Assembly (NCBI GenBank): GCA_022605425.2
Contig: CM061247.1
Location: 1,041,501-1,105,500 of the forward strand
Length of the DNA: 64,000 nt
Direction: 5' to 3'
From: Hamiltosporidium tvaerminnensis
Lineage: Eukaryota; Microsporidia; Dubosqiidae
The position numbers were made by a program, and so were the translations under genes. The notes beneath the pieces are model-generated. The model did not search any database and was not told the DNA's origin. It worked only from the letters and a program-made list of their open reading frames with translations. Shown one piece after another: positions 23,065-35,930 of this stretch (within the stretch, counting starts at the first letter, position 1; each line of letters begins with the position of its first letter).

Positions 23065-23081
23065 AATTTTTACTGATTTAT
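23065..23081 (+). repeat. 17-bp target-site duplication, right copy
   Basis: Identical to 22330-22346. Confidence 0.85.
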
Positions 23082-23803
23082 TATAAATCCAAGCTTTAAA
23101 GTACAAAAAAAAGTACAAAAGTTATCTAAATTTTAAGCTAATAAAAATAATTTGTGTTTATATTAATCATAAAAACAAATAAAAATTAATTGTAATATAG
23201 AGAATATAAAGAATATAAGGAATAGATTGCATAATTCATAGAGAAAAAACTATTATTTTGGAATATTTTATTGATCTAGAAAACTTTTTGAAACAAAAAA
23301 AATTAAAAACTACAACAACAAATTGTTTTTCATAAAATAAAATAGACTTAATTTTTTTTTATTACTTTATAACCCACTATTGTTGTCTAAGTAATATCTA
23401 ATTAGAAAATGATAGTTTAAATAGTTAAGCTTCATTTAAAAAAAATGAAAAAATTTTTGATTTGAAATCAATACGACAAATATTTTTTCTAATAAATAAT
23501 CAAAAAATTGAATTAGAATTCTTAGGCAGAAATTAAAGCAGTCTTTATTACATTCCTAATCTATTATTTCTAAACTCTAATACTATTATAAATATTTGTA
23601 ATATTAAATATTTCTAAATCTAAAATTTGTGATAACAAAAATAATAAATACAAATTCTAATATAAAATATTTCTAAATCTAAGATTATAAAACTCTAAAA
23701 ATATTAATACAAAGAACATAAAATTAAATTACAATATAAAATAGTTTTAAACTCTAATAGAATTACTACAAATATTTATAAAAATAAAAAACACATCAAA
23801 TCG
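23082..23803. other. AT-rich intergenic downstream of RPT6
   Basis: Contains imperfect repeats of AATATAAAATATTTCTAAA with a CTAATA variant between 23570 and 23770. No gene seen. Confidence 0.45.
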
Positions 23804-23809
23804 TTTATT
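23804..23809 (-). terminator. AATAAA overlapping the RPT6 stop
   Basis: On the minus strand the TAA stop (23807-23805) is inside AATAAA. Confidence 0.5.
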
Positions 23810-24992
23810 TTACCAATTTTCTTGCTTCCGTATCAAAGACGGTAGTTTTCTTCATAATTTTAGCAATTGCCATTTCAAAGTCCTCATTAGTTACATGAAC
23901 GCGTCTCTCTCTCATCGCAAACATACCCGCTTCATTACATGCAGCCTTAAGTTCTGCACCAGAACATCCAACTAATTTAGAAGCAATCGTTTCCAAACAA
24001 ATACCTTTCGTTAAATTCATTTTTCTAGAATGAATTTTAATGATTTCAAGCCTTGCATTTCCTTTCGGTGGCGGAAATTCTATTTTTCTATCGATACGTC
24101 CCGGTCTGAGAAGTGCGGGATCCAAAATATCGATTCTGTTTGTAGCCATAATCACTTTTATGTTCTGTTTCGATTCAAAACCATCCAACTGATTTAAAAG
24201 TTCCAACATTGTTCTTTGCACTTCGTTGTCACCACTTTTTGCAGAATCTATTCTTACGGATCCTATCGAGTCTATCTCATCCATAAAAATTATTGAAGGT
24301 GCATGTTCTCTTGCCAACACAAACAACTCTCTTACCAATCTAGAACCTTCTCCGATATACTTTTGAACAAGTTCTGATCCTGAAACACGTATAAATTTAC
24401 ATTCTGTATGATGTGCTACCGCACGAGCCAATAACGTTTTTCCTGTACCTGGCGGTCCATAAAGTAAAACCCCTTTTGGTTGAGGAATTCCTAAATTTTC
24501 AAACAAATCCGGGTGTTTAATGGGCAATTCAATAACTTCTTTAATTTCATTAATTTGTTCATCCAGTCCACCAATCATATCGTATCTCGAATCAGGAACC
24601 TTTTCAACCATCATTAAAGCAATAAGAGGATCAACCACAGGTGGAAGTATCTTATGTATCATATAGCTGTCACTTCTCATAGCTACTCGAGTACCAGAAA
24701 CCAAGGCATCATAATCTATCTGATCTTCTACATCCACCACAATTTTACCTTCCGGTTGTATTTTCACCAAAACTCGTGGTTTCCCCATCTTTTTTACTAC
24801 CACCCCTACAACACTATTGGCTTCCTGTATAGAATCACGTTCTTCTTTTAATGTCTTTACTTGGTTATTTAATTTGTCTCTGATTTCTTTTAAAATTTTT
24901 ATTTTCTTTTGTTCTTCACTTATTTGAATATCTAAGTTGCTAGAAAGAAAAGTGTAGGCGTTGTTTATAGAGGCTGTTGGTATTTCTGTCAT
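23805..24992 (-). CDS. RPT6: 26S proteasome regulatory ATPase RPT6 (PSMC5)
   Basis: This is one of the six AAA+ ATPases of the proteasome base ring, which unfold ubiquitinated substrates and feed them into the 20S core. At 395 residues it is near the yeast length (405). An N-terminal coiled coil (about 25-60) is followed by the OB fold with [10 protein letters not shown] and [11 protein letters not shown], then the AAA+ domain. That domain has Walker A GPPGTGKT (179-186), the pore loop KYIGEGSR, Walker B IIFMDEID (to 241), sensor and arginine-finger region [20 protein letters not shown], and [30 protein letters not shown] and [14 protein letters not shown] are diagnostic of the Rpt6 subunit rather than Rpt1-5. 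The C-terminus lacks a HbYX motif, as in other Rpt6 proteins. Conservation is high throughout and the frame is intact. Confidence 0.97.
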   Translation of the reverse strand: MTEIPTASINNAYTFLSSNLDIQISEEQKKIKILKEIRDKLNNQVKTLKEERDSIQEANSVVGVVVKKMGKPRVLVKIQPEGKIVVDVEDQIDYDALVSGTRVAMRSDSYMIHKILPPVVDPLIALMMVEKVPDSRYDMIGGLDEQINEIKEVIELPIKHPDLFENLGIPQPKGVLLYGPPGTGKTLLARAVAHHTECKFIRVSGSELVQKYIGEGSRLVRELFVLAREHAPSIIFMDEIDSIGSVRIDSAKSGDNEVQRTMLELLNQLDGFESKQNIKVIMATNRIDILDPALLRPGRIDRKIEFPPPKGNARLEIIKIHSRKMNLTKGICLETIASKLVGCSGAELKAACNEAGMFAMRERRVHVTNEDFEMAIAKIMKKTTVFDTEARKLVK

Positions 24993-24999
24993 TGTTTAA

Positions 25000-25002
25000 G
25001 GG
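25000..25002 (-). promoter_or_regulatory. CCC motif upstream of RPT6
   Basis: CCC lies seven bases before the RPT6 ATG on the minus strand, in an AT-rich leader. Confidence 0.5.
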
Positions 25003-25979
25003 TATTTGTTTTTAATAAATTTATATTTGTAATTTTATTTTAAAGAAAATATTTGTAATTTTTTTATAAGTTTTAAAGAAGAATATTTTTCAAGTGTTTT
25101 GTAGGTATTTTTAGTGTTTTTCGAGTATTTTGTAAAGTTAGAAAAGAAAATTTTATTTTAAAATTATTTTTTTATTTGTTTTTTAAGAAAGGTTTAAACA
25201 AATATTTTCTTATTTTTTATTTTATTTTTTTTGAAGCCTTACAGCTAATACTATATTTCTGCAAGATTTTTCTTATTTTGTAGCTAACTTTTTATTTTAA
25301 GAAATTTTTGTAAGAGGTTTTATTTTTACTTACGTTTTAGAAGCAAAATGATTTTAAGAATTTTATAGAAGTTTTCTAAGAAAAAAATAGGACTTTCAAG
25401 CAGAAAATTTCATATGGCTTTTAGAGAGTACATTTTAAAATTTTTTTTCTGATAATAAACTTTCATTGAAAAATCTTAATCTAAATTTAATCATTGTCTA
25501 TAAATTGGTAGAAAAAAGTACTTGACAGCGAAAATATAAAAAATCAAAAAATAAAGGCTGTAAACAACTAAAATTAATTTAAAAAAGATAAAAACGTCTG
25601 ATAAAGATGTAATAAGAATGCCCGGGGGCTTCCACCACAACCGACTATTCATATCGGACCCACTTGGCATAAAGAAATACTTACCAGGCCACACCAGTTC
25701 GCTATCTTGACACCATATATCGTCTTCCCGTGACAATTCATCTGCGTGTAGATTAGAGAGTATCCAAAAAATCTCAATGCGGCTTGGTTTTTCAGAAGGA
25801 AACCCACTCCTAGTATGATATTAAACACTCGACTCTGTCACAGACGTAGACGCGGAAAGATCTATATAGGCTATTCTAGCGCTGAAAATTATATTTGAGT
25901 AGATATCTAGGAATAGCTGCTATGATATTCTTAGGTACTATAATCAGAAATTTGATCGTACGTTTGATATCGATGTGTT
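25003..25979. other. Intergenic, grading into transposon debris
   Basis: 25003-25590 is A/T-rich. From about 25590 the base composition rises and both strands hold broken frames (a minus-strand frame contains WCQDSELVWPGKYFFMPSG). This is probably the 5' debris of the retrotransposon that follows, or another decayed element, but no domain is recognisable. Confidence 0.4.
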
Positions 25980-28900
25980 GAATTATTGACACAATATGAG
26001 GCGGAAATGAAAAAATGCACGAAGATAATTATTAAAGACGTAAAATCGCCACTTGTTTCGCCAAGCGTTGTCTTAGCTGAGACCGCGCTTCGGGATAATT
26101 TATGTGTGGTATTTGTGGAAAATTAAGGAACTCTCGGAGAAAGAAATTGGAGATTATGTGTTTCGAATTCAAAAGCTTCCAAGTCATTTGATTGATAGTG
26201 GGGTTTGGAATTCAAAGATCTGATAATGGTAAACATGCTAAATCTAATGTACCTATAAATGTTACTTATGCAGCTCGAAATATTCAGGAAGTCCATGGCA
26301 TGCTATGGCGAGGTGCCACGCAAAGCAAATCCTAGATCCCATTGGAAGGAGATTATAGAAAGTAAATTCCTCAAGCTATACTTTAAACTATCTTCTCAGG
26401 AGGCTGTGAACAGGAAAAGCTTCCAACTCAGAAGCGAAAGGCTTTAAGAAAATCATGTTAGAATTTAATTGAAACTTTGGCTGTGTAACTATCTTTATTA
26501 GGCTTTGATAAGAAGAATGATTCTGAATGTCTATAAAAAAAATTACGATGAATGAGAGTAGGAAGCAATTTTGTAACAAGAATTGCATGTTCGAGTTATT
26601 TCGAGTTCTGTTTTAACGTATATTAACTAAGCGCGTTGGATCTGAGCATATGGTTAATCGTAAAGGATTTCCTAATTTTTGTCTACAATGTCAAACTGAG
26701 AGAATAAAGAGGTTACGTATGATAACTTTATGATATATTGTGTCAGATACACAGCAGACGATATTTTCTTCGCTTAAAGAGGTTGTAGCTATTTTCGATT
26801 GGCTGATCAACCAGAGAGTGGCTAGAAGTAAGCGTTATATAACTTGTACATTCAGTTATTTTGGCACTGCTGCTCTGCACGAGCCTTGGTCGTCCTCGGT
26901 AATAATAGTCACTGGTTCTTTTCAAATGAGATTTATTACTTCTTCGAGTTTCTTAACAAGGTGATATTATAGGGTGGGTTGTTAGCCCTACGTCCAACAT
27001 GGAGGATCACTCCCTCTTAGTTGCTTTTTACGACAAGTAGAGAACATACCAACTCTATTCTGCACCCAGCTAGGTGGGGAATAACTTTTACATTGAAACT
27101 TAATTGTATAAATATCATTATGGAATTGTAAAAGTCATTTGTTCAGAAGGAACTCCTCAGCGAATGAATTTAACCTTGAGCTAAATTATCAGATACCAAA
27201 GGTTACACCCCTAATAAGTTCCGAATATAGAGTAATCTCTTGTATTTCCATCCTCTATAAGTTGTGCGAATATGCATGCAACGAAAGTCGTTAGAGTTGA
27301 AGTGTAATGGCGAGGATGTCATACAGAGAACAAAGTAGAGGCGTAAGTAATATACAGAGGGCAGAAGACTAGTTACTGCTAAATATTGCTCTTAAAAAAA
27401 TACGAAAATAATTTAAAGCTACATGGATCAATGTCAGAAAGCAAATGTTTAAAATAATCATGTTTATTGCCTCATTGCTTTTAGAACTAAAACTACCTAA
27501 TTGCAGTCTGATATTTCGGGTAATTATTTAAAAATAGAATATTGATATTAGTCGGGCCCTATAAATCATGAAAAAAAGATTTGTAGATCTATCTGGCAAA
27601 ACAGTGTCTTTTAATATTGTTCTTTTTGTGGCGTATTTATCTGTAGTTTAAAATCCTAATAAGAAATACACAAATGTAACAATACAAATGAATGTTTTGT
27701 CCCAATCTACTAAACATCTCTTGTTCACAGATCATTCCAAGCTTCTTGTCAAATATGAACAAACTTCAGAACAGATCACAGAAGAGATAAAAATTGTATA
27801 AATAAGATTGATGATCAACAAAGTGAAGTCGGCTATACATAATCTGTGTTTTGAAGATAGTGCTAATTTTCTTAAGAATAAGTGTTTAGAAATATCCTAG
27901 AATCCCAGAGATTTCAAAAAATTCTCTCACAAGAAAGTATTTACAGAATACAAATTTAACCGATAGCACGAGTAAAAAGACTGTGCCGCATACGATTAAA
28001 TGTATAAATATTTTCCAATCTATTACCTTGCATGAAAATTTTAGTAAACTATCACATAACTGTACTTCGACTGATAACGACTGACTTTTTTGAGTTAGAT
28101 GATGCGCTGCGTGCGGTGTTAGTAAAGAACTTAATACATACACGCCTAGGAATTAAAAAACGTTTATACCATTTTCGTAAAGAACTTGGAAAAGACTTCA
28201 CTGTTTTGATTTAAGAAGCAAACATATGCTTTTGCCCCTCTTATATTGTCTGGAAAAGGTGAAAGAAATTTCAACTAGACGAGCAGAAATCCATAAGGTG
28301 GAAAATACTAAAAAAAATACCTTGCTTTATAGAATGTTTCATAAAAGTGAAGTATAGGTTGGAAAAAGAACTAACTACGAAGGGTTTTGAATAGCTCAAC
28401 TTTCAAAACTATATAACGTAATAGCAAAACGAAAACTTCATTAAAATTTATAAACTGCAAAAAAATGAGCTTTTAAGTGTTTGCTACTTTTCAAGATGGC
28501 TAAAGAAAGAAAACATTAGGCCACGTGATGCAATTTTTTTTTCGCTATATCTAGGATAGAAATATTTCTCGAGAACAGATATTGTGTGTCAACACTGCGG
28601 CAAGTCTGATAAAACATAAGAACATTTAGCGATCGATGTAAGAAAATGCTAGATAATGGCTACATCAAAGGCAATATGCAGGGATTAGATGCGTGCATCG
28701 TTTCCTCTAAATAGATATAAGTTCGAGTCTACAAAACAGGTTAGGAACCATTTAGTGCGAGAAATTCTTGAAAACGAGTATGCAGATATAAAGGGTGACA
28801 CCAAGATAAAAGCTGATTTTATGCTTCGGAATAATAAGCCCGATATATTTATTTGCAATCAGAAGAATAGATAACACTTATTGAAGTAGGAATTACTTCC

Positions 28901-29455
28901 CAGGATTCACTTTAAATAGTGAAACAGAAAAACTAAGGAGTTAAGACCTGCTAGTCAATGAGCTGGATCTTATTTATAGGGGTAATGTTGATATAATACC
29001 GTATGTTCTGACTTGGAACGGTATTGTGTCAAAATGCCACAACTAACACTTTAAAAGACAGCAAATCTCTCATGATATAGAAGCATATATACAATCCATG
29101 ATGCTTAAGAACCCTACCGAAACAATTTTCTTTGATCGAGAACAGAGCTTGAGTCGGATTAAAAGCGGAAGATAACCAAGAAAAGGCCTTAATGGGTGTT
29201 TTTGAGAGAGCCGAGAAGCATGAGGAACAAACATATTTTTTAAAACAAGCGTGTAAGATAAGGATGGTGTTAATGAAATGGGAACAAAAAATATTTTACC
29301 CTTATTTCAGAAGAAGGAACCATTTTATAGGAATCGACGATAATTATCAATCAATGTTGATATTAGAAAAAAAAACAACTGTAGTAAAAGAGGTGAGAAA
29401 AACGCATAAAAATTGTGAAAATATTTTAACCTCGAATTTTATATAATAAAAGTCG
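25980..29455 (+). mobile_element. R2/R4 (Dong)-like non-LTR retrotransposon, copy A, decayed
   Basis: All coding frames are broken by stops and frameshifts, but fragments appear in the order of a single-ORF R2/R4 element. A pre-RT segment (NPRSHWKEIIE, about 26320) is followed by reverse-transcriptase pieces: PLISSEYRVISCISILYKL at about 27210-27270, and a degraded active-site region FTDHSKLLVK at about 27724 in place of FIDD. Then come the post-RT region (RLYHFRKELGKDF), a CQHCGK zinc-knuckle remnant at about 28590, and the restriction-like endonuclease core (NNKPDIF, then EVGITSQDS) at about 28840-28905. The order RT, CCHC, PD-(D/E)XK defines this clade as opposed to APE-type LINEs. The 3' end is near ATTTTATATAATAAA. 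A 350-bp sequence is nested at 26731-27080. Confidence 0.8.
26731..27080. mobile_element. 350-bp nested insertion in retrotransposon copy A
   Basis: Copy B has no counterpart of this segment, while the sequences on either side align between A and B. Direct repeats ATAACTTT flank it (26722-26729 and 27081-27088), consistent with an 8-bp target-site duplication. The right part (about 26960-27080) is unusually GC-rich for the region and carries TTTTTACGACAAG. It has no terminal inverted repeats that I can see and no complete frame. An 8-bp duplication would suit a hAT-like non-autonomous element, but without inverted repeats that is only a guess. Confidence 0.45.
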
Positions 29456-29860
29456 GATTTTACGCCAAAAAAATAAAAAAAACATGCAATTTATTCAATT
29501 CCCATATATATGTCAGTGTATTTATGAAATTAAAGATCTATAAAACAGAAAAATATATTCTTGAATAGTATTTATTTTAGGAGCAACTCTATTTAGAGTA
29601 TTCGTTAAGTTTTTCAAATGTTTTTTTGGATTACAAATAAAATAGTTTTTAAGATAACTGGTTTTTTTAAAAAGCAGCTAAACGAATGCTTGAATTGTTT
29701 TTCCGATAAGCGTAGTTGCGAATATAAAAGACCTTTTAGAAGATCAGAATCTTTCATTTCACTTACATCATTTTTTTCACAACGATCAAAAATAATTTTC
29801 ATTTCATTTACATTAATTTTTTAAATTATTCTGGTATTCTATAATTCCGTAAAGATTATA
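29456..29860. other. Spacer between retrotransposon copy A and repeat copy 4
   Basis: AT-rich, with a frame of about 68 codons at 29618-29824 that begins MFFWITNKIVFKITGFF but resembles nothing known. Not called as a gene. Confidence 0.45.
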
Positions 29861-30562
29861 TTTATTTAAAAGTAATGTGATACTTTTAAAATAGTGGAAA
29901 ATGTTATATTTGTTTTCATGACATTAACATAGTTGTAGATTTAACATAAATGACTGCTATTAACAACTCCAACAGTAACCCCTGCAATACCTACATCTCA
30001 AAGCCTTTCATCTAACAGGTGTGTTGAACCCAATTACTAAGCGAGGCAGTTGCCCGGAGGCCGTTAATATCTGTTGCATGGAGTTCGATCGAAGCACCCC
30101 CCCAGGCTATGCAGCATTCACAATTACTCTACACATCCTGAACCTAATAAAATTTTAGCTAAGATATTTTTCAGAGATTTACATGGGGCCTACCAGACAG
30201 TGCAATGTCATACCAACAGGTATAACCTGCCTTAGCTCTCCCGGCTTTTAATGGTTTTTATTTTTATATCTCCCAGGCGCTAAGTCTTCTAACCCGAGTG
30301 AGCAAGGCTAGGTTTCCATGCTTTTACATGGCAATTACCTACATGTTCAGCTGCGGTCTGCAATCTGGTTACATAAAAAACTACAAATAAATTCGTAGAA
30401 AAAGTTTCTCCATTTATTAGACGTCTCTTCCTCATAACAACTTCCATGGAACAGTCGATGATCTAATGTGGTTTTATTCCCTCCAAAAATTCAAACAATG
30501 ATCCTCACACTAGTTTCACATACTCATTGCCAAGCAGAAAGTTTTTTATGTGGTTATCCTCC
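29861..30562 (-). mobile_element. 700-bp dispersed element, copy 4
   Basis: A full-length copy in reverse orientation. On the minus strand it starts GGGAGGATAACCACAT at about 30562 and ends TTTTAAATAAA at 29861. Just before the tail, the GATGTGATAC of other copies reads GTATCACAT, that is, a local inversion of about nine bases. No convincing target-site duplication is visible. Its sequence between is close to copies 1 and 3. Confidence 0.75.
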
Positions 30563-32689
30563 CACCACTTTCTTATAAAATATAAAATTATATTTTATTA
30601 AAACCCTAATTAAGAAAGAAAGAATACAAAAGACTAGGAGTAACAAAATAAATAAAATTTTCTTTCTACAAAACAACTCTTAAGTTACACTGGTTAACAA
30701 ACCTTTTAATTTAAATGATAGAGCTTTTCTCACTCAAAATTCTTTTTATCTGAATGCCTCGAGAAAGGTTACCACACTAGGTGAAAATCGTATCTAATAA
30801 ATAAATTTAAGTTTTTAAAAAAACCATAAAAAAATCTAAAAAGAAGTGTTAAACGGCGTTAAGCTTAAATTTTTGGTGTGAATTGCTTGATTATTTCATA
30901 CTGCTTGTTATATAGCTTATTTCATCTTCTTTTCTCTTTTTAATTAATTTTTTTCTATAATTTTGTCATTTCTTTACAAATTTTAAGCCAAATATTCTTG
31001 TTTTTTGTTTGGTTAAAACCTTTTTTTCCCATTAGGTTGTACATATAATTTCAGGCAAATAACTGCTATATTTAAATCAGATCTAATCTTGAAATAGATA
31101 TCGTTGCGCTGTCAAACATTTGTTGCTATAATAAAAGTTATAATTTTGAAAAACGATGATTATAAATTTAAATTATATGTTATTGCTTTTGTTCTTATTT
31201 CTTGTGATTATCTCTTGAATATATTCTTCTGATTATTCTAGTTCTCATAGTTTATTTTAAATCATTTTATACTTAAAACGTTTTTGATGAAGCAAGAATG
31301 AAAACTACGAAAATATATCTTATTGGGGATAATTTGTTTAAATCGTTGTGAAAATTATGTGGTAGATTTTTTGGTTGTGTTTTAAATATTTATATAAAGA
31401 GAAGATGTTCTTTGAAATCGTAAATTATTATCTAATCAGCTATTTAAGTTTTTTAAATATAAGATTCTATTTAACAATTGAACTTGTAGTAATTTATATG
31501 ATAAAGCATAGAAAGCTTGTTTGTCTCAACCAGGGTAGAAGAGGCGAAAACATAGCCTATCTAAACCAAAAAGCGTATATAGCGTATAATACAGATTAAT
31601 ATATCATTGTTGGGTATTTATAGATCCGCGTAGGGCAAAGGAGTTATATTGAAGCGGAATTATTTGGATAAGAATGTTCAAAGCAGGCAAAATATGTCGT
31701 TTGAGCCTTTAAAAGATATCCCGACCCTCAAATACGTTTGAAAGAGCTTTAATGCATTTAAACTAACTTTTGCGTATTAAATAGATATTATGCCTCATTT
31801 TTTACTTAATTCTTGAAATATAGGTACCTAAAAGATACCGATAGAGTGTTTAAATAAAATAATATAGAAACCCCAAAACGCATTGATATATACAAAAAAT
31901 AAGCAGCCGGATTTAAATTGTAATAATTATGGAATTCAAAATATAAAGAGCTATATATATTTTTTTAAAATAATTTGTGTCAAAGATTGTGGTTTTTGTT
32001 TCCTTAATATAAAGTTTTTGAGTTATATTTTTGAATTTAACTTAACTTTTGGTTCCTGGGTTCTTTAATATTTCCGAATATATATTTTACCGAACTCTCG
32101 ATCTGAATATTATAAACATACATGAACATTTCATTAAAAACATGGAGAACCAAGTGATGTAAAAATATTATTACATAAATACTATTCATTTAAAGCATTA
32201 TGGCTAAAAAGAAAAATTTTTTGCAGCGAAAAGTAAAAATAATAAAATAAAGAATGCGAACAACACCGATAGAGGCATAAAGGCAAAATATAATGCAAAA
32301 GCGTGAGCAACACCTAACTGCAAATTATATATCTTCTTCCTCCTACACTAATACAATATAATCTACGAAAAATCAAACATGCAGTAACATGGAAAATGCT
32401 GAACTTGATATCTTGCTTTTGCCTAATATACCACTTCCCTCTTTGGTTAAAGTGTACCATTACGAGCCATCGTACGGCATGAACCCCCTGTAATCTAGCT
32501 ATTCTTGAAGGTAAGAAGCTAGTGGCATTGCTGGCAATATTTGATTCCGTAACAGCCAACTCGAAGGAATGACCTCGATGTGTTTTTTTTTGCAGTGCCA
32601 ACAAGGTTTGAAAGGATGCGAAATGGCTGGTCAGAGTTTTACAGGTACTAAAATGAAAAATTCAGCTGCGCTGTAACCCTCGACGCGCA
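30563..32689. other. Intergenic with unidentified decayed sequence
   Basis: No intact gene. About 31480-31800 and 32310-32620 are more GC-rich than the flanks and hold broken frames. One of these on the minus strand contains HFNQRGKWYIRQKQDIKF. They may be remnants of the 5' part of the next retrotransposon or of another element. No domain is recognisable. Confidence 0.4.
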
Positions 32690-35600
32690 AAAAACTTGCA
32701 CAAAGTGAAATTTTATGAGATAAAATCCGAATAGGAATGAGAGCGACGTAGAATCGCATCTTTTCTCACCGACCCATGCTTTCTAACTGACATTGCACTC
32801 TATATTAATCTGAAAGAGAAGTACTTTAGTAAAATCAAAGAAATTTCGGACAAATAAATCAGAAATGCAGTGGTCTTAACTTGAAACTCTGCGGAAATTG
32901 GTTGACAGTATAATTTCGGCCCTCATTAATCGAAATTTTGGTGAGTATTGATTCTCATAGACCGATGACGATAACTGACGTGGCACAGATATTCGAGGTA
33001 GCGCAGGCATGATATGACGAGGAAACACGCAAAGAGCGACCAAGATCAATGTTAAAAGAAAACATCGAGGGGGCAATCTCATTTTTAAAGTTTTAAAAGA
33101 TATCCTCGAGAACGCGCGTAGACAGGAGAAACTCTCTTCTTCTCACGCAAAAAGTCTCAGAAAATTTTTGAGAGTTTAATCAAGACTTAGGCACAACAAT
33201 GATCTTTCTAGGCTTTAGTTAAGAAAAATCAGTCTTTGAATGTCTATGTGAAAAACTTACAATGCACGAAAGTAAGAAGAAATTTCGAAGAGGGAACGAT
33301 ATGTTTGAGCTGTTTGAGGTCTATCTGAGCCTTGAAACTGAGCATGTGGTTATTCTTTATGAAATTGTGAGTTTATATTCTACAATATGTAACAAAAAGG
33401 ATAACACAGTCATGTTGAAAATTGTTTGATTCTATTTATATCAGATGAATATACGAATATGTTCCCTTAACTGTAAGAATTTGTAAATATCATCTTTTAG
33501 CTTTATAATTGGGAAGTTGCTGGAATTGATGATATTTATATTTTTTATTCGCGAAACTTCCAATTCTTCATAAATATCTTTATGATACTGTTAACCGAAT
33601 TTGTTTAGAAAGAACGCATCAGGTTGAATGGTTTTACCGTGGAGTAACTTATCTAATACCAAAAGTACACTATTAAGAAGTTCCGGCTATAAGTCAATAA
33701 CCTATGTTTCAACCCTATAAAAACTTACGGCGAAATGCGTAAAGAGAGTCGTTTAGCTTGAAGTGGAAAGAAGAAGTTTGCTATAAGATAACCAGTTAGG
33801 AGCAGTGATAGGTAGGGCAAACGATAAAGTCTTACTGAAAATTACCTGAATTAATGAGTATTGAAATCATCTTAAGGAAACGTGGATTGATGCCAAAAAA
33901 GCGTATATTTTGATAGATAATTCTTAATTTACACAATGTATCGAAAATCTCAATTTACCGGATAGGATCCTGAGATTTATAAAAGTAATTATATCCAAAA
34001 TGTAAATATAATATGAGTAGGGTCTGAAAAAAAATTAATATAAAGATTCAGAGAGAAATTTTGTAAGACGATAGTTTTTCCCCATTTTTGTTATGTATGA
34101 ATCCTTAAACCGAAAGCTAAATGAAAAATACACAAAGGTGACAATACACAATGATGCAGATTCTCATACTACACATCAAATCTTGTTCATTGATGATTCT
34201 AAGCCTTTTGCCAAAGATTTAAAACATCGGAAGAGAGTACAGAGGAGGTGAAAAGGTGATGAATAATATAGGATTGGAAATAAAAAAATAGGAGTCGGTC
34301 ACAAATGACCCGTGGTGTGAATAAATGCTTCTCTTATTGAATGAAAAATGTTTGTAAATACCTTAGAATAATAGAAGATAGCAGAGGAATCCAAACATCT
34401 GAATCGTTTTATGAAGACAGACCAAAGTGATTTAAGAGTCGAAAGACCTTTTCGCACAAGATAGAATGCAAAAAAAATATTTTCTGAAATTAATCAACAT
34501 GCGATTTCAATTTTCAACTATCACAAAGGAGTATTTCGACTTGAACCGGCGAATTTCTCAAAGTTAGATGATTTAGTGCGCGCGGTGTTGGTGAAGAATA
34601 AAATACATCTTCGCCCGGGATGTAAAGAGCGTTTGTACCTTCCTAGAACAGAACTTGGAAGAGGCCTACATAGTGTTGAGTTGCGAAGCGAACATATGCT
34701 TCTGCAACTCTTGGATTGTCTGGAAAAAAGTCAAGAAATATCAACTAGACGAGAAGCAATCCTAAAGGTGGAAAATAAAAACAAAATCCATCTTATACCA
34801 ATAAAAAGTATAAAGGTCAAGTATAGGTAGGAAGAAGAAGTCATTAAGAAGAATTTAGAAGAAGCCCAACTTGCAAAATTATACAACAAATTCGAAAAAC
34901 GAAAAATTCGCGCAAAGTTATATAATGCAAAAAAATGAGCTTTTAAGTGATAGTGACGCTTCAAGATGGCTGAAGGAAAGGAATATTAGGCCACGCAATT
35001 AAACAGTTTTCTATTATATTCAGGATAGAAATATATTCTGGCAGTAGATGGTATGTTCTAGCACTGCAACCAGTCTAGGAAAACAGTAGACCATTTAGCA
35101 ATTTGATGTGATAAAATACTTGTTCATTACTTTTCTAGCCGAAAAAATGAAGCGGTACGATGCTCACACTTACTTCTCCTAAATAAAAATAACTTTAAGT
35201 CCTCAAACAAATTTTGAGTCACTCAGTTCAAGAAATTCTTGATATGAGTATGCAGAGATAAGAGTGGACACCAGAATTAAAACTGATGTTAAAATTCGTA
35301 ATAACAGACCGGACATATTTATTTTAGATAAGTAGAAGAATAAGATAACACTCATTGAAGTAGGAATCACTTCCCATGATTCACTTCAAATAGTTGAAAC
35401 TTAAAAACTTAGGAAGTATGATCTGCTAGCCAATGAGTTGGTCTTATTTATAAGTGTAATGTTTAGATAATTCTTTATATGATGAACTGGAACGGTATAG
35501 TGAAAAAATACCATAATTCTCACCTTAAAAAATTAGAAATACCCTGAATGTAGAAGCATACATTCAGTCTATAGTACTTAGAAGACGGTCGAAATAATTT

Positions 35601-35930
35601 CCTTTGATCGACGAAAAGGACTTGAGTAAAGACTAAATGCCGAACAGAGCACGGAGAGAGCGTCAATGTGTGTTATTATGAGAACAGAGATGTATGAGGA
35701 ACCAACACCCCCTTTAAAAGAAGAGAAGAGAGAGGAAGATGGTGCAAAAAATTTTAAACCAAAAAATAAAGCACCCTTTATTTCACAAGGAGGAACCACT
35801 TTAGAGGAACCGACCAATAACATAAATGAAGAGTCGGATTTGGAAGAAGAGACAAAAGTGGTTAAAGAGGTAGAAGAAAACATATAAAAATGGTAAAAAT
35901 ATTTTAACCCAGAATTTTATTAAATAAAAA
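32690..35930 (+). mobile_element. R2/R4 (Dong)-like non-LTR retrotransposon, copy B, decayed
   Basis: This is the second and more legible copy, with the same order of fragments as copy A. The pre-RT segment reads YDEETRKERPRS and KENIEGAI (about 33015-33075). The RT has MNPLNRKLNEKYTKVTIHND (about 34090-34150) leading to the active-site line HQILFIDDSKPFAK (about 34180), with FIDD standing for the YxDD box. Post-RT comes LPRTELGRGLHSVELRSEH (about 34640-34700). The endonuclease core is NNRPDIFILDK then ITLIEVGITS (about 35300-35375), followed by LRKYDLLANEL. Stops and frameshifts interrupt it throughout, and the zinc knuckle is degraded. It ends in ATTTTATTAAATAAA at about 35930. The tail is more Glu-rich than that of copy A. 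Confidence 0.82.

Noticed and set aside
35666-35887. Glu/Lys-rich frame of 73 codons
   Set aside because: It is the 3' coding remnant of retrotransposon copy B (aligned to copy A at 29192-29446), not an independent gene.
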